From NCBI RefSeq assembly GCF_001969365.1, contig NZ_CP019312.1, positions 3,224,001 to 3,288,000 on the forward strand: a stretch of DNA of 64,000 nt, read 5' to 3'. The translations under genes were made by a program, and so were the position numbers. The stretch comes from Tateyamaria omphalii (lineage in GTDB: Bacteria; Pseudomonadota; Alphaproteobacteria; Rhodobacterales; Rhodobacteraceae). Shown piece by piece: positions 17,019 to 25,201 of the stretch (its first letter is position 1; the number at the start of each line of letters is the position of its first letter). The notes under the pieces are model-generated. The model ran no database searches, was not told where the DNA came from, and was given only the letters and a program-made list of their open reading frames with translations.

Positions 17019-17753
17019 ATGCCACCTCCCACAGCCTATATGCTATGTACCAGCCCGCGGAGCGGCAGCACACTCATGTGCGCGATGCTGCGGGACAGCG
17101 GCGTGGCAGGGCATCCAAAATCCTATTTCCACAAACCGTCACTGGCCGACTGGCGCGCGGGTCTCGACCTCGCCCCGGACACATCGCGCGCGGACATCTT
17201 CACCGAAGCCACCCGCAAGGGACGCGGCGGCACAGACATCTTCGGCTTGCGCCTGCAACGCCACAGCGCTCCGTTCTTCTTCGGCCAATTGCGCGATTTG
17301 CACCCCGATGCAGCCACGGATGCCGACGCAATCACCGCCCAATTCGGTCCCACACACTACATCTATTTGCACCGCGCCGACAAAGTGGCCCAAGCCGTTT
17401 CCCTCGTTCGGGCCAGGCAATCTGGCCTCTGGCACCGCAACGCCGATGGATCCGAACTGGAACGCACCGCCCCAGCGCAAGACCCGCACTACGACCCCGT
17501 GGCCATCGCGCAAGAGGTCGCAACTCTCCAAATCTACGACGCCGAATGGGAAACGTGGTTCACGTCCCAGAACCTCACGCCCCTGCGGCTCGACTACGAC
17601 AACCTGTCTGCGGACCCGTCCAGCACATTGGCGCAAACCCTGTCCTATCTCGGCCTGCCACCGGGCGCCCCACCGCGCCCGGCTGTGGCAAAACTGTCCG
17701 ACGACATCAGCGCCACATGGATCGCCCGGTTCAAAGCCGACACGCTTGCATGA
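17019..17753 (+). CDS. Stf0-type sulfotransferase
   Basis: A 244-residue protein with the PAPS-binding P-loop-like 5'-phosphosulfate loop CTSPRSGSTLMCAMLRDSG (residues 10-28), the pattern of the Stf0 family known for trehalose 2-sulfotransferase in mycobacteria. Further: FGLRLQRHS near 77 and YIYLHRADKVAQAVSLVRA near 110-128, which matches the 3'-phosphate binding region. The acceptor here is unknown (a sugar or lipid is plausible). It is followed 26 bases later by a LysE-type exporter, probably in the same transcript. Confidence 0.85.
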   Translation: MPPPTAYMLCTSPRSGSTLMCAMLRDSGVAGHPKSYFHKPSLADWRAGLDLAPDTSRADIFTEATRKGRGGTDIFGLRLQRHSAPFFFGQLRDLHPDAATDADAITAQFGPTHYIYLHRADKVAQAVSLVRARQSGLWHRNADGSELERTAPAQDPHYDPVAIAQEVATLQIYDAEWETWFTSQNLTPLRLDYDNLSADPSSTLAQTLSYLGLPPGAPPRPAVAKLSDDISATWIARFKADTLA

Positions 17754-17779
17754 CGCCGCCCAGCGTCTAAAGTGTGCAA

Positions 17780-18406
17780 ATGCCCGGTTTAGACACACTT
17801 CTCGCCTTCATCATCGCCACCGCGATCTTTGCCTATATCCCCGGCCCCGGCATGTTCTATGCCACCGCGCAAACGCTGGCGCGGGGCGTGCGCGGCGGGC
17901 TGATGGCAGCGCTTGGACTGCATATCGGCGGCTATGTCCACGTGTTTGCCGCTGCCTTCGGCCTCGCGCTCCTGTTCGAACTGGTCCCGCCGCTTTACGT
18001 GGCCCTCAAACTGATCGGCGCCGCCTATCTGATCTGGCTGGGCATTCAGATGGTCCGCACCCGCAACGCCCGTATCAACGCCACACCCCAAGGCAGCCGC
18101 GACCCCGTCCTCGCCTTTCGGCAAAGCATGCTGGTCGAGGTGCTGAATCCGAAAACGGCGCTGTTCTTCGTGGCCTTCCTGCCGCAATTCTCGGATCCCA
18201 CCGCAGCCTTCCCCGTCTGGGCGCAGCTCCTGATCCTCGGCACGGTGGTCAACATCCTGTTTTCAAGTGCCGACTTCATGTGCGTGGCACTCGCCCACCG
18301 CATGTCGCGCCTGCTGGCCCGTACGGGTCAGGTAACGGCTCGCGCCAAAGCGCTGGGCGGCTCAATCCTCGTCGGGTTGGGCGTGACCGTCGCCCTCGAC
18401 CGCTAA
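17780..18406 (+). CDS. LysE family translocator
   Basis: A 208-residue inner-membrane exporter of the LysE/RhtB superfamily with six hydrophobic segments. Seen: the family N-terminal motif FAYIPGPGMFYATAQTLARGVRGGLMAALG (near residues 16-45, hallmark PGP) and FRQSMLVEVLNPKTALFFVAFLPQF near 114-138. Substrates are usually amino acids or derivatives. ATG 17780 is taken as the start; an in-frame GTG six bases upstream is possible. Position between a sulfotransferase and a phosphoesterase does not fix the substrate. Confidence 0.88.
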   Translation: MPGLDTLLAFIIATAIFAYIPGPGMFYATAQTLARGVRGGLMAALGLHIGGYVHVFAAAFGLALLFELVPPLYVALKLIGAAYLIWLGIQMVRTRNARINATPQGSRDPVLAFRQSMLVEVLNPKTALFFVAFLPQFSDPTAAFPVWAQLLILGTVVNILFSSADFMCVALAHRMSRLLARTGQVTARAKALGGSILVGLGVTVALDR

Positions 18407-18429
18407 GGTTCACAGCACGGCAAAATCAT

Positions 18430-18453
18430 CGTAAGGCGGACGTGTCGTCCGCC
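18430..18453 (+). repeat. Short palindromic repeat, family 2, copy 4
   Basis: CGTAAGGCGGAC-GTGTC-GTCCGCC: stem GGCGGAC (18435-18441) with GTCCGCC (18447-18453). It lies in the 63-base gap before the metallophosphoesterase gene. Confidence 0.6.
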
Positions 18454-18469
18454 CTGTCCGAAGGCCCCC

Positions 18470-19198
18470 ATGCAAAATCCCATCTACGCCATCGGCGACA
18501 TCCACGGGCAAAAGGCCCGGCTTGACCACGCTCTGTCCCTGATCGAAGCCGACGGTGGGCCCGACACGCATATCGTCTTTCTGGGCGACTACACCGACCG
18601 GGGCCCCGACAGCCGCGCCGTGCTTGACACCCTGGTCGACGGGCGGGACGCGGGCCGCAACTGGACATTCCTCAAGGGCAATCACGACCGCATGTTCGAA
18701 TGGTTCATGGCCGACCCGATCCGGCACGACCCGCACATGATGGTGGAACTGTACTGGCTTCATGAGCGGCTCGGTGGCAACACGACGCTCGCGTCCTACG
18801 GCGTCGATGCCAGCGGCCAGCGCCGTGAACAGGACGTGCAGGCCGACGCCCGCGCGGCGGTGCCCACGTCCCACCTCCGCTTCCTGCGCGACCTGCGTCT
18901 GATGCACGTCACAGGCGATCTGATGTTCGTCCACGCAGGCATCCGCCCCGGCATCCCGATCAAGGACCAGCGGGAAGAAGACCTGCTCTGGATCCGGAAC
19001 GAGTTCCACGACCACACCGGCCCGCACCCCAAGCTGATCGTGCATGGACACACGCCCGTCAGGGCCGCCACGCATTACGGCAACCGCGTCAACCTCGACA
19101 CCGCCGCAGGCTATGATCATCTGCTGACGGCAGCGGTGTTCGACGGGGGCAAGGCTTGGACCCTCACCAACCAGGGCCGCCACCCCCTCGAACCGTAA
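18470..19198 (+). CDS. Calcineurin-like metallophosphoesterase
   Basis: A 242-residue phosphatase of the PP2A-like/ApaH-like group. All metal motifs are present: GDIHG (residues 8-12), GDYTDRGPDS (37-46), GNHD (70-73) and HGHTP near 192. Bacterial members act on phosphoproteins or dinucleoside polyphosphates; the exact substrate cannot be told. No membrane segment. Its stop codon is part of a family 2 palindromic repeat. Confidence 0.88.
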   Translation: MQNPIYAIGDIHGQKARLDHALSLIEADGGPDTHIVFLGDYTDRGPDSRAVLDTLVDGRDAGRNWTFLKGNHDRMFEWFMADPIRHDPHMMVELYWLHERLGGNTTLASYGVDASGQRREQDVQADARAAVPTSHLRFLRDLRLMHVTGDLMFVHAGIRPGIPIKDQREEDLLWIRNEFHDHTGPHPKLIVHGHTPVRAATHYGNRVNLDTAAGYDHLLTAAVFDGGKAWTLTNQGRHPLEP

Positions 19199-19217
19199 GG
19201 CGGGGTTTCACCCCACC
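19194..19217 (+). repeat. Short palindromic repeat, family 2, copy 5
   Basis: CGTAAGGCGGGG-TTTCA-CCCCACC. The TAA of the metallophosphoesterase gene is inside it, so the repeat is joined to the gene end. Confidence 0.6.
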
Positions 19218-19241
19218 AAACCCAAAGCGCTCTGTCATCGC

Positions 19242-19267
19242 GGTAGGGCGGGCTTCAGCCAGCTACC
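19242..19267 (+). repeat. Short palindromic repeat, family 2, copy 6 (degenerate)
   Basis: GGTAGGGCGGGCT-TC-AGCCAGCTACC: outer GGTA/TACC and inner GGCT/AGCC pair. It is 25 bases after copy 5, between the metallophosphoesterase stop and the convergent tdh stop. The rest of this gap (to 19355) shows no feature. Confidence 0.5.
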
Positions 19268-19355
19268 CCCCAAAATGCGCAATTCCACCCAAAACCGCGC
19301 CAGATAACGGTCCCAGATCCCACGCAAATCCCCCGGTTAACGCAGCCTACGCCGC

Positions 19356-20393
19356 TCAGGTCCAATCCAGCACAACCTTCCCTGACGCCCCCGACATCAT
19401 CGCCGCAAACCCGGCCTCGAACTCCGCCGCCGGGAACCGGTGCGTGATCAACCCGGACACATCCAGCCCATTCTGCAACATCGCAATCATCTTGTACCAG
19501 GTCTCGAATATCTCGCGCCCGTAAACGCCCTTGATCGTAATGGCCTTGAACACAATCCGGCTCCAATCCACCGGGCTTTTACCGGGCGGAATCCCAAGCA
19601 TCGCAATGCGCCCACCCATCGTCATCGCCTCGACCATCTGGTCAAGTGCAGCCTGATTTCCCGACATCTCCAGCCCCACGTCAAATCCCTGAAGCATCCC
19701 AAGTTGTCCAATGATTTCAGACAGCTCCCGCTCCGCCACATTCACAGGAACCACATCAGCCACACGAGTGGCGAGGGCCAAACGGTCCGGATTCACATCC
19801 GTGATCACCACATGCCGCGCCCCCGCATGCCGGGCCACAGCCGCCGCCATGATCCCGATCGGGCCAGCACCTGTGACCAGCACATCTTCCCCAATCAGAT
19901 CAAAGGACAAGGCGGTGTGAACCGCATTCCCTAACGGATCCAAAATCGCCCCGATATCATCCGAAATCTCATCCGGCAGCGGCACCACGTTAAACGCAGG
20001 CAGGCGCACATACTCGGCAAACGCCCCCTGCTCATTCACTCCGATCCCCCGCGTCGCCGGGTCCAGGTGAAACTTACCCGCCCTGCTCTGACGCGAGGTT
20101 GTGCCGATCAAATGCCCCTCTCCAGAGCAGCGCTGACCAAGTGCCAAGTCCTTGACGTTACGCCCCAATTCAACAATCTCTCCGGCGAACTCATGCCCGG
20201 TAATCAGCGGCGTCGGCACGGTGTTTGCCGCCCATTCATCCCAATTCCAGATGTGAACATCCGTTCCGCATATCCCGGTCTTCTTCACCCGGATCAGCAC
20301 ATCATCGGGACCAATCTCCGGCACTGGTGCCTCGACCTGCCACAGCCCCTCGCGCGCGTGCGTTTTCTCCAGCGCAATCATCGTGTTACGCAT
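19356..20393 (-). CDS. tdh: L-threonine 3-dehydrogenase
   Basis: A 345-residue zinc medium-chain dehydrogenase that oxidises threonine to 2-amino-3-oxobutyrate with NAD. Seen: catalytic zinc residues in GICGTDVHIWNWDEW (Cys near 42) and GHEFAGEI (near 66-73), NAD motif VTGAGPIGIMAAAVARHAGA near 169, and the C-terminal GREIFETWYKM typical of Tdh. The start overlaps the kbl stop by one base (TGATG). Together with Kbl it splits threonine to glycine and acetyl-CoA. Convergent with the metallophosphoesterase. Confidence 0.96.
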   Translation of the reverse strand: MRNTMIALEKTHAREGLWQVEAPVPEIGPDDVLIRVKKTGICGTDVHIWNWDEWAANTVPTPLITGHEFAGEIVELGRNVKDLALGQRCSGEGHLIGTTSRQSRAGKFHLDPATRGIGVNEQGAFAEYVRLPAFNVVPLPDEISDDIGAILDPLGNAVHTALSFDLIGEDVLVTGAGPIGIMAAAVARHAGARHVVITDVNPDRLALATRVADVVPVNVAERELSEIIGQLGMLQGFDVGLEMSGNQAALDQMVEAMTMGGRIAMLGIPPGKSPVDWSRIVFKAITIKGVYGREIFETWYKMIAMLQNGLDVSGLITHRFPAAEFEAGFAAMMSGASGKVVLDWT

Positions 20394-21577
20394 CAGATCA
20401 CCCCCACCACCTTGCCCGCGACCTCGAACGCGGCAAGCCCGCGATCCAGATCATCACGCGTCAACGCCGCATTCATCTGCGTCCGGATCCGCGCCTGCCC
20501 GCGCGGCACGACAGGAAAGAAAAAGCCGGAAACATAGACGCCCTCGTCAAACAACCGCGCCGCCATATCCTGCGCCAACTGCGCCTCGCCCAGCATAACG
20601 GGAATGATCGGATGCTCACCAGGCAACAGCTCAAACCCAAGCGATTCCAGTCCCTTACGCCAGTAATCCGCATTGCCCGACAACTGCGCCCGCAGCGTGT
20701 CACCCTCCTCAACCAGCCGGATCGCCTCGATCCCAGCCGCGACAATCGACGGCGGCAACGAATTCGAAAAGAGGTAGGGCCGCGCCCGCTGGCGCAGCAG
20801 ATCAATCACCGGCTGCGGCCCGGCAATGTACCCCCCGATGGACCCGCCCAGCGCCTTGCCCAGGGTGCCGGTCAGGATATCCACATCGACACCGAAATGC
20901 GCAGGCGTTCCTGCCCCTTTCGGCCCCATGAAACCCGTGGCGTGACAATCATCCACCATCACAAGCGCACCGAAATTCCGTGCAAGATCAGTGATGTCGG
21001 GCAGCTTCGCCAAATAGCCATCCATGGAAAACACACCGTCGGTCGCAACCATGATATGCCGCGCGCCATCCGCCTTGGCCGCGCGCAACTGCTTTTCCAG
21101 GCTGTCCATATCGTTGTTGGCATAGCGATAGCGCTTGGCCTTGCAGAGCCGAATGCCGTCAATGATCGACGCGTGGTTCAGCGCGTCCGAAATGATCGCA
21201 TCCTCAGGCCCTAAAAGCGGCTCGAACAGCCCACCATTGGCATCGAAACAGGCGGCAAACAGAATGGCATCGTCCTTGCCCAAGAACCGCGCCAAACGTT
21301 GCTCTAAATCGCGATGCAGATCCTGCGTGCCGCAGATGAACCGGACCGACGCCATGCCGAACCCCTTGGTATCCATTGCATTTTTAGCCGCTTCAATCAG
21401 GTCAGGATGGTCAGCAAGGCCGAGGTAGTTGTTCGCGCACAGGTTCAAAACCGCGCGCCCGCCCACCTCGATCTGACCTGCTTGGGGCGACGTGATCTCG
21501 CGCTCGCGTTTCAACATCCCGTCGCTCTCGATCTGGGCAAGCGTGTCGGTCACATGGGTCAGAAAGGCGTGGGTCAT
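20393..21577 (-). CDS. kbl: 2-amino-3-ketobutyrate CoA ligase (glycine C-acetyltransferase)
   Basis: A 394-residue PLP-dependent alpha-oxoamine synthase (E. coli Kbl: 398). It cleaves 2-amino-3-oxobutyrate with CoA to glycine and acetyl-CoA. Seen: [17 protein letters not shown] near 46-62, [20 protein letters not shown] near 207-226, PLP Lys in [18 protein letters not shown] near 236-253. The ATG at 21577 is chosen because AGGAGC lies 8 bases upstream; the frame runs 8 codons further. First gene of kbl-tdh; the region upstream has two CGGA-N6-TCCG palindromes. Confidence 0.96.
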   Translation of the reverse strand: MTHAFLTHVTDTLAQIESDGMLKREREITSPQAGQIEVGGRAVLNLCANNYLGLADHPDLIEAAKNAMDTKGFGMASVRFICGTQDLHRDLEQRLARFLGKDDAILFAACFDANGGLFEPLLGPEDAIISDALNHASIIDGIRLCKAKRYRYANNDMDSLEKQLRAAKADGARHIMVATDGVFSMDGYLAKLPDITDLARNFGALVMVDDCHATGFMGPKGAGTPAHFGVDVDILTGTLGKALGGSIGGYIAGPQPVIDLLRQRARPYLFSNSLPPSIVAAGIEAIRLVEEGDTLRAQLSGNADYWRKGLESLGFELLPGEHPIIPVMLGEAQLAQDMAARLFDEGVYVSGFFFPVVPRGQARIRTQMNAALTRDDLDRGLAAFEVAGKVVGVI

Positions 21578-21610
21578 GTCGATGCTCCTTTGCAGAGGCA
21601 TCTAACATAT

Positions 21611-21659
21611 CGGACAGTATTCCGGTAGAGTGGATTTCATAATTACGGACAAAAATCCG
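21611..21659 (-). promoter_or_regulatory. Two CGGA-N6-TCCG operators upstream of kbl-tdh
   Basis: Palindrome 1 CGGA-CAGTAT-TCCG (21611-21624) and palindrome 2 CGGA-CAAAAA-TCCG (21646-21659), the same half-sites and spacing, centres 35 bases apart, both flanked by TA. They lie 34 to 82 bases before the kbl ATG, where the promoter should be. The natural binder is the XRE-cupin protein encoded just upstream (21677-22237). Inference. Confidence 0.5.
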
Positions 21660-21674
21660 TTACAGCGGATTTTT
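21651..21674 (-). terminator. Bidirectional terminator-like stem after the XRE-cupin gene
   Basis: Perfect 9-base inverted repeat AAAAATCCG / CGGATTTTT with a 6-base loop. On the minus strand it starts 3 bases after the regulator's stop codon and ends in TTTTT. It overlaps operator palindrome 2, so the same bases may serve both roles. Confidence 0.55.
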
Positions 21675-21676
21675 GC

Positions 21677-22237
21677 TCAGGCGTCCTGCACCACAAGGAA
21701 CGCACGCGCAGGGCGGTCCGCCTCGATCCGGTGCGGGACATCGGCAGCATAGCGGGCCGTGTCGCCCTGCCCCACTTTCTCGGTGGCACCTCCGCTCGTG
21801 ACCTTCAATTTGCCATCAATCACGGTCAGATGCTCGCGCGCGCCGCGGGCGTGTGGCTGGCTGTCCAGCACGCCGCCTTCGTTGAACCGCAACTCGTACA
21901 CCTCGTGCCGCCCCGCCTCTTCCGGCGGGCTGAGAATGCGAATGGTACAGCCCGCGCCGCGGTTTTCGATGCTGGGCACGTCAGCGGTGCGCAGCACCTC
22001 AATCTGTTCGGCGGCGCCGTCGTCCAGCAAGCCGGCAAAATCCACCTGAAGCGCCCGCGTCAGGTTCCACAGCGTCGCGATGGTGGGCGAGGATTCGCCC
22101 CGCTCGATCTGGCTGACCATCGACCGGGACACGCCGGACAATTTCGCCACTGCATCCAGCGAAAGGCCCTGTGCCCGCCGCGCCTCTTTCAGGCGCGTGG
22201 GCAGCAGCGACAATATAGCGTCATCATTCTCCGTCAT
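21677..22237 (-). CDS. XRE-family transcriptional regulator with cupin domain
   Basis: A 186-residue regulator: N-terminal helix-turn-helix of the XRE/Cro type (RLKEARRAQGLSLDAVAKLSGVSRSMVSQIERGESSPTIATLW region, residues 15-57) and a C-terminal cupin (about 110-184; EVYELRFNEGG, PHARGAREHLTVIDGKLKV) that probably senses a small ligand. Such proteins often control amino acid catabolism genes next door. It is upstream of kbl-tdh in the same direction, and its own start codon lies inside a TCCG-N6-CGGA palindrome, which suggests autoregulation. Confidence 0.9.
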   Translation of the reverse strand: MTENDDAILSLLPTRLKEARRAQGLSLDAVAKLSGVSRSMVSQIERGESSPTIATLWNLTRALQVDFAGLLDDGAAEQIEVLRTADVPSIENRGAGCTIRILSPPEEAGRHEVYELRFNEGGVLDSQPHARGAREHLTVIDGKLKVTSGGATEKVGQGDTARYAADVPHRIEADRPARAFLVVQDA

Positions 22238-22243
22238 ACCGGA
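22230..22243 (-). promoter_or_regulatory. TCCG-N6-CGGA palindrome over the XRE-cupin start codon
   Basis: CTCCG-TCATAC-CGGAG; the ATG (22237-22235) is in the 6-base spacer. Half-sites and spacing equal those found upstream of kbl, but in inverted order. A bound protein would block translation start or the divergent thiolase promoter. Confidence 0.4.
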
Positions 22244-22331
22244 GTGATGCCAATGCCGTCACGTCGAAGTCAAGCACGGGGTGACATGACCGCAACCCGT
22301 TGTCATATCAGTCCCAAACGGAGGAGACACC

Positions 22332-23513
22332 ATGACCCAAGACATCGTCATTCTGGACGGCGCCCGCACCGCCATAGGCACATTCGGCGGATCGCTGGCC
22401 GGGACTACACCCATCGACCTCGGTACCACCGCCGCCAAGGCAGCGCTAGAACGGTCCGGGGTCGAGGGCGGCCAGATCGGGCATGTTGCCTTTGGCCATG
22501 TGATCAATACCGAACCCCGCGACATGTATCTGTCCCGCGTCGCCGCGATGCAGGCAGGCGTGCCCGACACGACCCCGGCCATGAACGTGAACCGTTTGTG
22601 CGGCTCTGGCGTGCAGGCGATTGTGAGCGTGATTCAGTCTCTAATGCTGGGCGATGCGGAGTTTGGCCTGGCTGGCGGGGCGGAGAACATGTCGCGCTCG
22701 CCCTTCATCATCCCCTCGCAGCGTTGGGGGGCAAAGATGGGCGACGTCAAGACACTCGACATGATGCTGGGCGCGTTGAACTGCCCCTTCGGCACCGGCC
22801 ATATGGGTATCACGGCCGAGAATGTCGCCGCCGAGCACCAGATCACACGCGAGGACCAGGACCGCTTTGCAATGCAAAGCCAAGAGCGTGCTGCCGCCGC
22901 CATCGCCGCCGGGCGTTTCGCCAGCCAGATCACGCCGGTCGAGGTAAAGGTGAAGCGCGACGTCGTCGCGTTCGAGGTGGATGAGCACCCCAAGGCCACC
23001 AACATGGACGCGCTTGGTGGGCTGCGCCCTGTGTTCCAAAAGGACGGATCGGTCACGGCAGGCAACGCCTCGGGCATCAATGACGGCGCAGCCGCTGTTG
23101 TTCTAGCCACGGCAGATGCAGCCGAAAAGGCCGGTCTAAAACCGAAGGCGCGCGTGCTTGGCTACGCCCACGCGGGCGTCCGGCCAGAGGTAATGGGCAT
23201 CGGCCCGATCCCTGCGGTGCGCAATCTGCTGGATCGCACCGGTTTGTCGCCCAGCGATTTCGACGTGATCGAATCGAACGAGGCCTTTGCCGCGCAAGCG
23301 CTCGCTGTTTCCAACGACCTGGGCCTTGATCCGGCGCGCGTAAACCCCAACGGTGGTGCCATTGCGCTTGGCCATCCGGTTGGGGCGACCGGTGCCATCA
23401 TCACTGTGAAGGCCTTGTACGAGCTGGAGCGCATCGGCGGGTCAAAGGCGCTTATCACCATGTGCATCGGGGGTGGTCAGGGGATTGCGTTGGCGATTGA
23501 ACGGATGGCTTGA
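22332..23513 (+). CDS. Acetyl-CoA C-acyltransferase (thiolase)
   Basis: A 393-residue thiolase that condenses or cleaves acyl-CoA (acetoacetyl-CoA or 3-ketoacyl-CoA). Catalytic residues are all seen: Cys90 in NVNRLCGSGVQAIV, His near 349 in GGAIALGHPVGATGA, and Cys near 379 in MCIGGGQGIALA. The family split between PhaA/AtoB and BktB-type cannot be fixed; the NRLCGSG form and length fit a beta-ketothiolase. GGAGGAGAC precedes the ATG. Divergent from the XRE-cupin gene, a possible second target of it. Confidence 0.92.
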   Translation: MTQDIVILDGARTAIGTFGGSLAGTTPIDLGTTAAKAALERSGVEGGQIGHVAFGHVINTEPRDMYLSRVAAMQAGVPDTTPAMNVNRLCGSGVQAIVSVIQSLMLGDAEFGLAGGAENMSRSPFIIPSQRWGAKMGDVKTLDMMLGALNCPFGTGHMGITAENVAAEHQITREDQDRFAMQSQERAAAAIAAGRFASQITPVEVKVKRDVVAFEVDEHPKATNMDALGGLRPVFQKDGSVTAGNASGINDGAAAVVLATADAAEKAGLKPKARVLGYAHAGVRPEVMGIGPIPAVRNLLDRTGLSPSDFDVIESNEAFAAQALAVSNDLGLDPARVNPNGGAIALGHPVGATGAIITVKALYELERIGGSKALITMCIGGGQGIALAIERMA

Positions 23514-23525
23514 GGCTGGCGTTGA

Positions 23526-23570
23526 CTGGGGCTCTGCCCCAGACCCCGTGGTATTTCCGGTCAGAAGAAG
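23526..23570 (-). repeat. Dispersed 3'-end repeat, family 1, copy C
   Basis: Minus strand: CTTCTTCTGACCGGAAATAC, then CACGGGGT and the stem CTGGGGC-AGA-GCCCCAG (23526-23542). It sits between the convergent thiolase and ubiB stops and begins 2 bases beyond the ubiB stop. Confidence 0.7.
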
Positions 23571-23571
23571 A

Positions 23572-25104
23572 CTAAGCCAGTACTTCGATGAGGAGCGTGA
23601 GGCCGCCCCCGGCCAGAAGCCCAATGACGCCAGCCAGTGTGATCCACCGCCAGAATCCGTTGCGTTTCGGCGGCTGTGGGTTGGACTGCGCGATCAGGGC
23701 CTGCTCAACGAGCCGGGGCAGGCGCGGACCGAAGCGGGTGAGAACGCGCGCCGTCTTGTAAAGGTCGTTGACCACGGCGCGGGGGCCGATGGATTTCTGG
23801 ATGTAGTCGGTGACGACGGGTGACGCGACCTGCCAGATGTTGATGTTGGGGTTAAGCGAGCGCGCGACCCCTTCGACCACGACCATGGTGCGTTGCAGCA
23901 GGATCAGCTCGGTCCGGGTTTCCATACCGAACCGTTCGGTGACTTCGAAGAGGTAGGCCAGCAGCCGCGCCATCGAGATTTTGGAAGCGTCCATGCCAAA
24001 GATCGGCTCGCCCACGGCGCGCAGAGCGCGGGCAAACTCATCGACATCCTTGTCGGCGGGCACATAGCCTGCCTCGAAATGGACCTCGGCCACGCGCTTG
24101 AAATCCTTGCGGATGAAGCCGAAAAGGATCTCGGCATAGACGCGGCGGGTGTATTCGTCGATATGCCCCATGATCCCGAAATCGTAGGCGATGATGTCGC
24201 CATTGGCCGCCACCTTGAGGTTGCCCTGGTGCATGTCGGCGTGGAAATACCCGTCGCGCAAAGCGTGCAGCAGGAACAGCCTGAGTACCCGTTCGCTGAG
24301 GTCGACGCGATCGTGTCCCGCTGTGTCGATGGCAATGTTGTCGCCCATCGGCACGCCGTCGGCCCATTCGAGGGTCATCACGCGGCGGCCTGAGAATTCC
24401 CACCTGATCTTGGGCAGTTTGAACCCCTCGTCCTTTTCCGTGTTGGCGGCAAATTCACCGGCGGCAGAGGATTCTAGGCGCAGGTCCAGCTCACCCTGCA
24501 CAACGCCGTCGAAGTGTTTGATGACATCAACGGGTCTGAGCCGGCGCGCACTGGGGGCGAACAGCTCGACAATCGAGGCGGCAAAATAGAAGGCGTCGAT
24601 GTCCTTCTGGAACGCCTTCTCGACACCGGGGCGCAGGACCTTGACGGCGACGAACTTGTCCTCTTGGGCCAGCTTGGCCTTGTGAACCTGCGCGATGGAG
24701 GCAGCGGCGACGGGTTCGCTGAATTCAGAGAACAGCGCGTCCGTGGGCATGCCCAATTCGCGCTCGACCTCGGCCTTTGCCTGATCGACGGAAAACGGGG
24801 GCAGCTTGTCTTGGAGCACGCGCAGCTGCACCGCGAGTTCGTCACCGACGACATCGGGGCGGGTCGACAGGATCTGGCCGAACTTGATGTAGGCGGGGCC
24901 CAGCGCTGTGATCGCGCGGATGGCAGGGGGCATGGTGGGATCACCCTTGTACCCCAGCCAGCGGAAGGGTTTCGCGAGCGCCTTGGCGACGAAGCGCAGC
25001 GCTGGCGGGGCCTCGAACGCGTCGAGGACGACGTTCATCGCGCCGGCCCGTTCCAGCGTGGCGCCGGTGCGGATCAGGCGGATGATGTTGTGGGGGCCCT
25101 TCAT
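23572..25104 (-). CDS. ubiB: UbiB-family ubiquinone biosynthesis kinase-like protein
   Basis: A 510-residue ABC1/UbiB atypical kinase-like protein needed for ubiquinone synthesis. Seen: the KxGQ motif as AYIKFGQILSTRPDVV near 70-85, the A-rich nucleotide loop AAASIAQVHKAKL near 122-134, VAVKVLRPGVEKAF, the catalytic-loop-like DGYFHADMHQGNLKV near 287-301 and DFGIMGHIDE, then two C-terminal hydrophobic segments (about 480-505). The ATG at 25104 starts MKGPHNIIRLIRTG; the upstream TTG at 25134 is unlikely. Downstream of ubiE in a ubiE-ubiB operon. Confidence 0.95.
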   Translation of the reverse strand: MKGPHNIIRLIRTGATLERAGAMNVVLDAFEAPPALRFVAKALAKPFRWLGYKGDPTMPPAIRAITALGPAYIKFGQILSTRPDVVGDELAVQLRVLQDKLPPFSVDQAKAEVERELGMPTDALFSEFSEPVAAASIAQVHKAKLAQEDKFVAVKVLRPGVEKAFQKDIDAFYFAASIVELFAPSARRLRPVDVIKHFDGVVQGELDLRLESSAAGEFAANTEKDEGFKLPKIRWEFSGRRVMTLEWADGVPMGDNIAIDTAGHDRVDLSERVLRLFLLHALRDGYFHADMHQGNLKVAANGDIIAYDFGIMGHIDEYTRRVYAEILFGFIRKDFKRVAEVHFEAGYVPADKDVDEFARALRAVGEPIFGMDASKISMARLLAYLFEVTERFGMETRTELILLQRTMVVVEGVARSLNPNINIWQVASPVVTDYIQKSIGPRAVVNDLYKTARVLTRFGPRLPRLVEQALIAQSNPQPPKRNGFWRWITLAGVIGLLAGGGLTLLIEVLA

Positions 25105-25108
25105 GGGG

Positions 25109-25160
25109 TTGTCCCCGCGGGGACAAACGGACAATTCTGCAGTGTTCCCGCAGGGACACT
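25109..25160 (-). promoter_or_regulatory. Twin GTyCCCGCrGGGAC palindromes over the ubiB ribosome site
   Basis: TTGTCCCC-GCGGGGACAA (25109-25126) is a perfect 18-base palindrome; AGTGTTCCCG-CAGGGACACT (25141-25160) is a near-perfect 20-base one with the same 14-base core; cores start 33 bases apart. On the transcript the GGGGA that can act as Shine-Dalgarno for ubiB lies in the 3' arm of the first. Either a tandem protein site or paired hairpins that limit ubiB translation. Confidence 0.5.
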
Positions 25161-25201
25161 TGCGCTTAACGCACTCTTAACCACAATATATTGAAAAATC
25201 A

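Noticed and set aside
14017..17073. Two long open frames on the minus strand opposite serC and serA (14017-15309 and 15310-17073)
   Set aside because: They are antisense shadows of high-G+C genes: residues are Val/Gly/Asp/Arg-rich without motifs, while the plus-strand frames encode complete SerC and SerA with all catalytic motifs.
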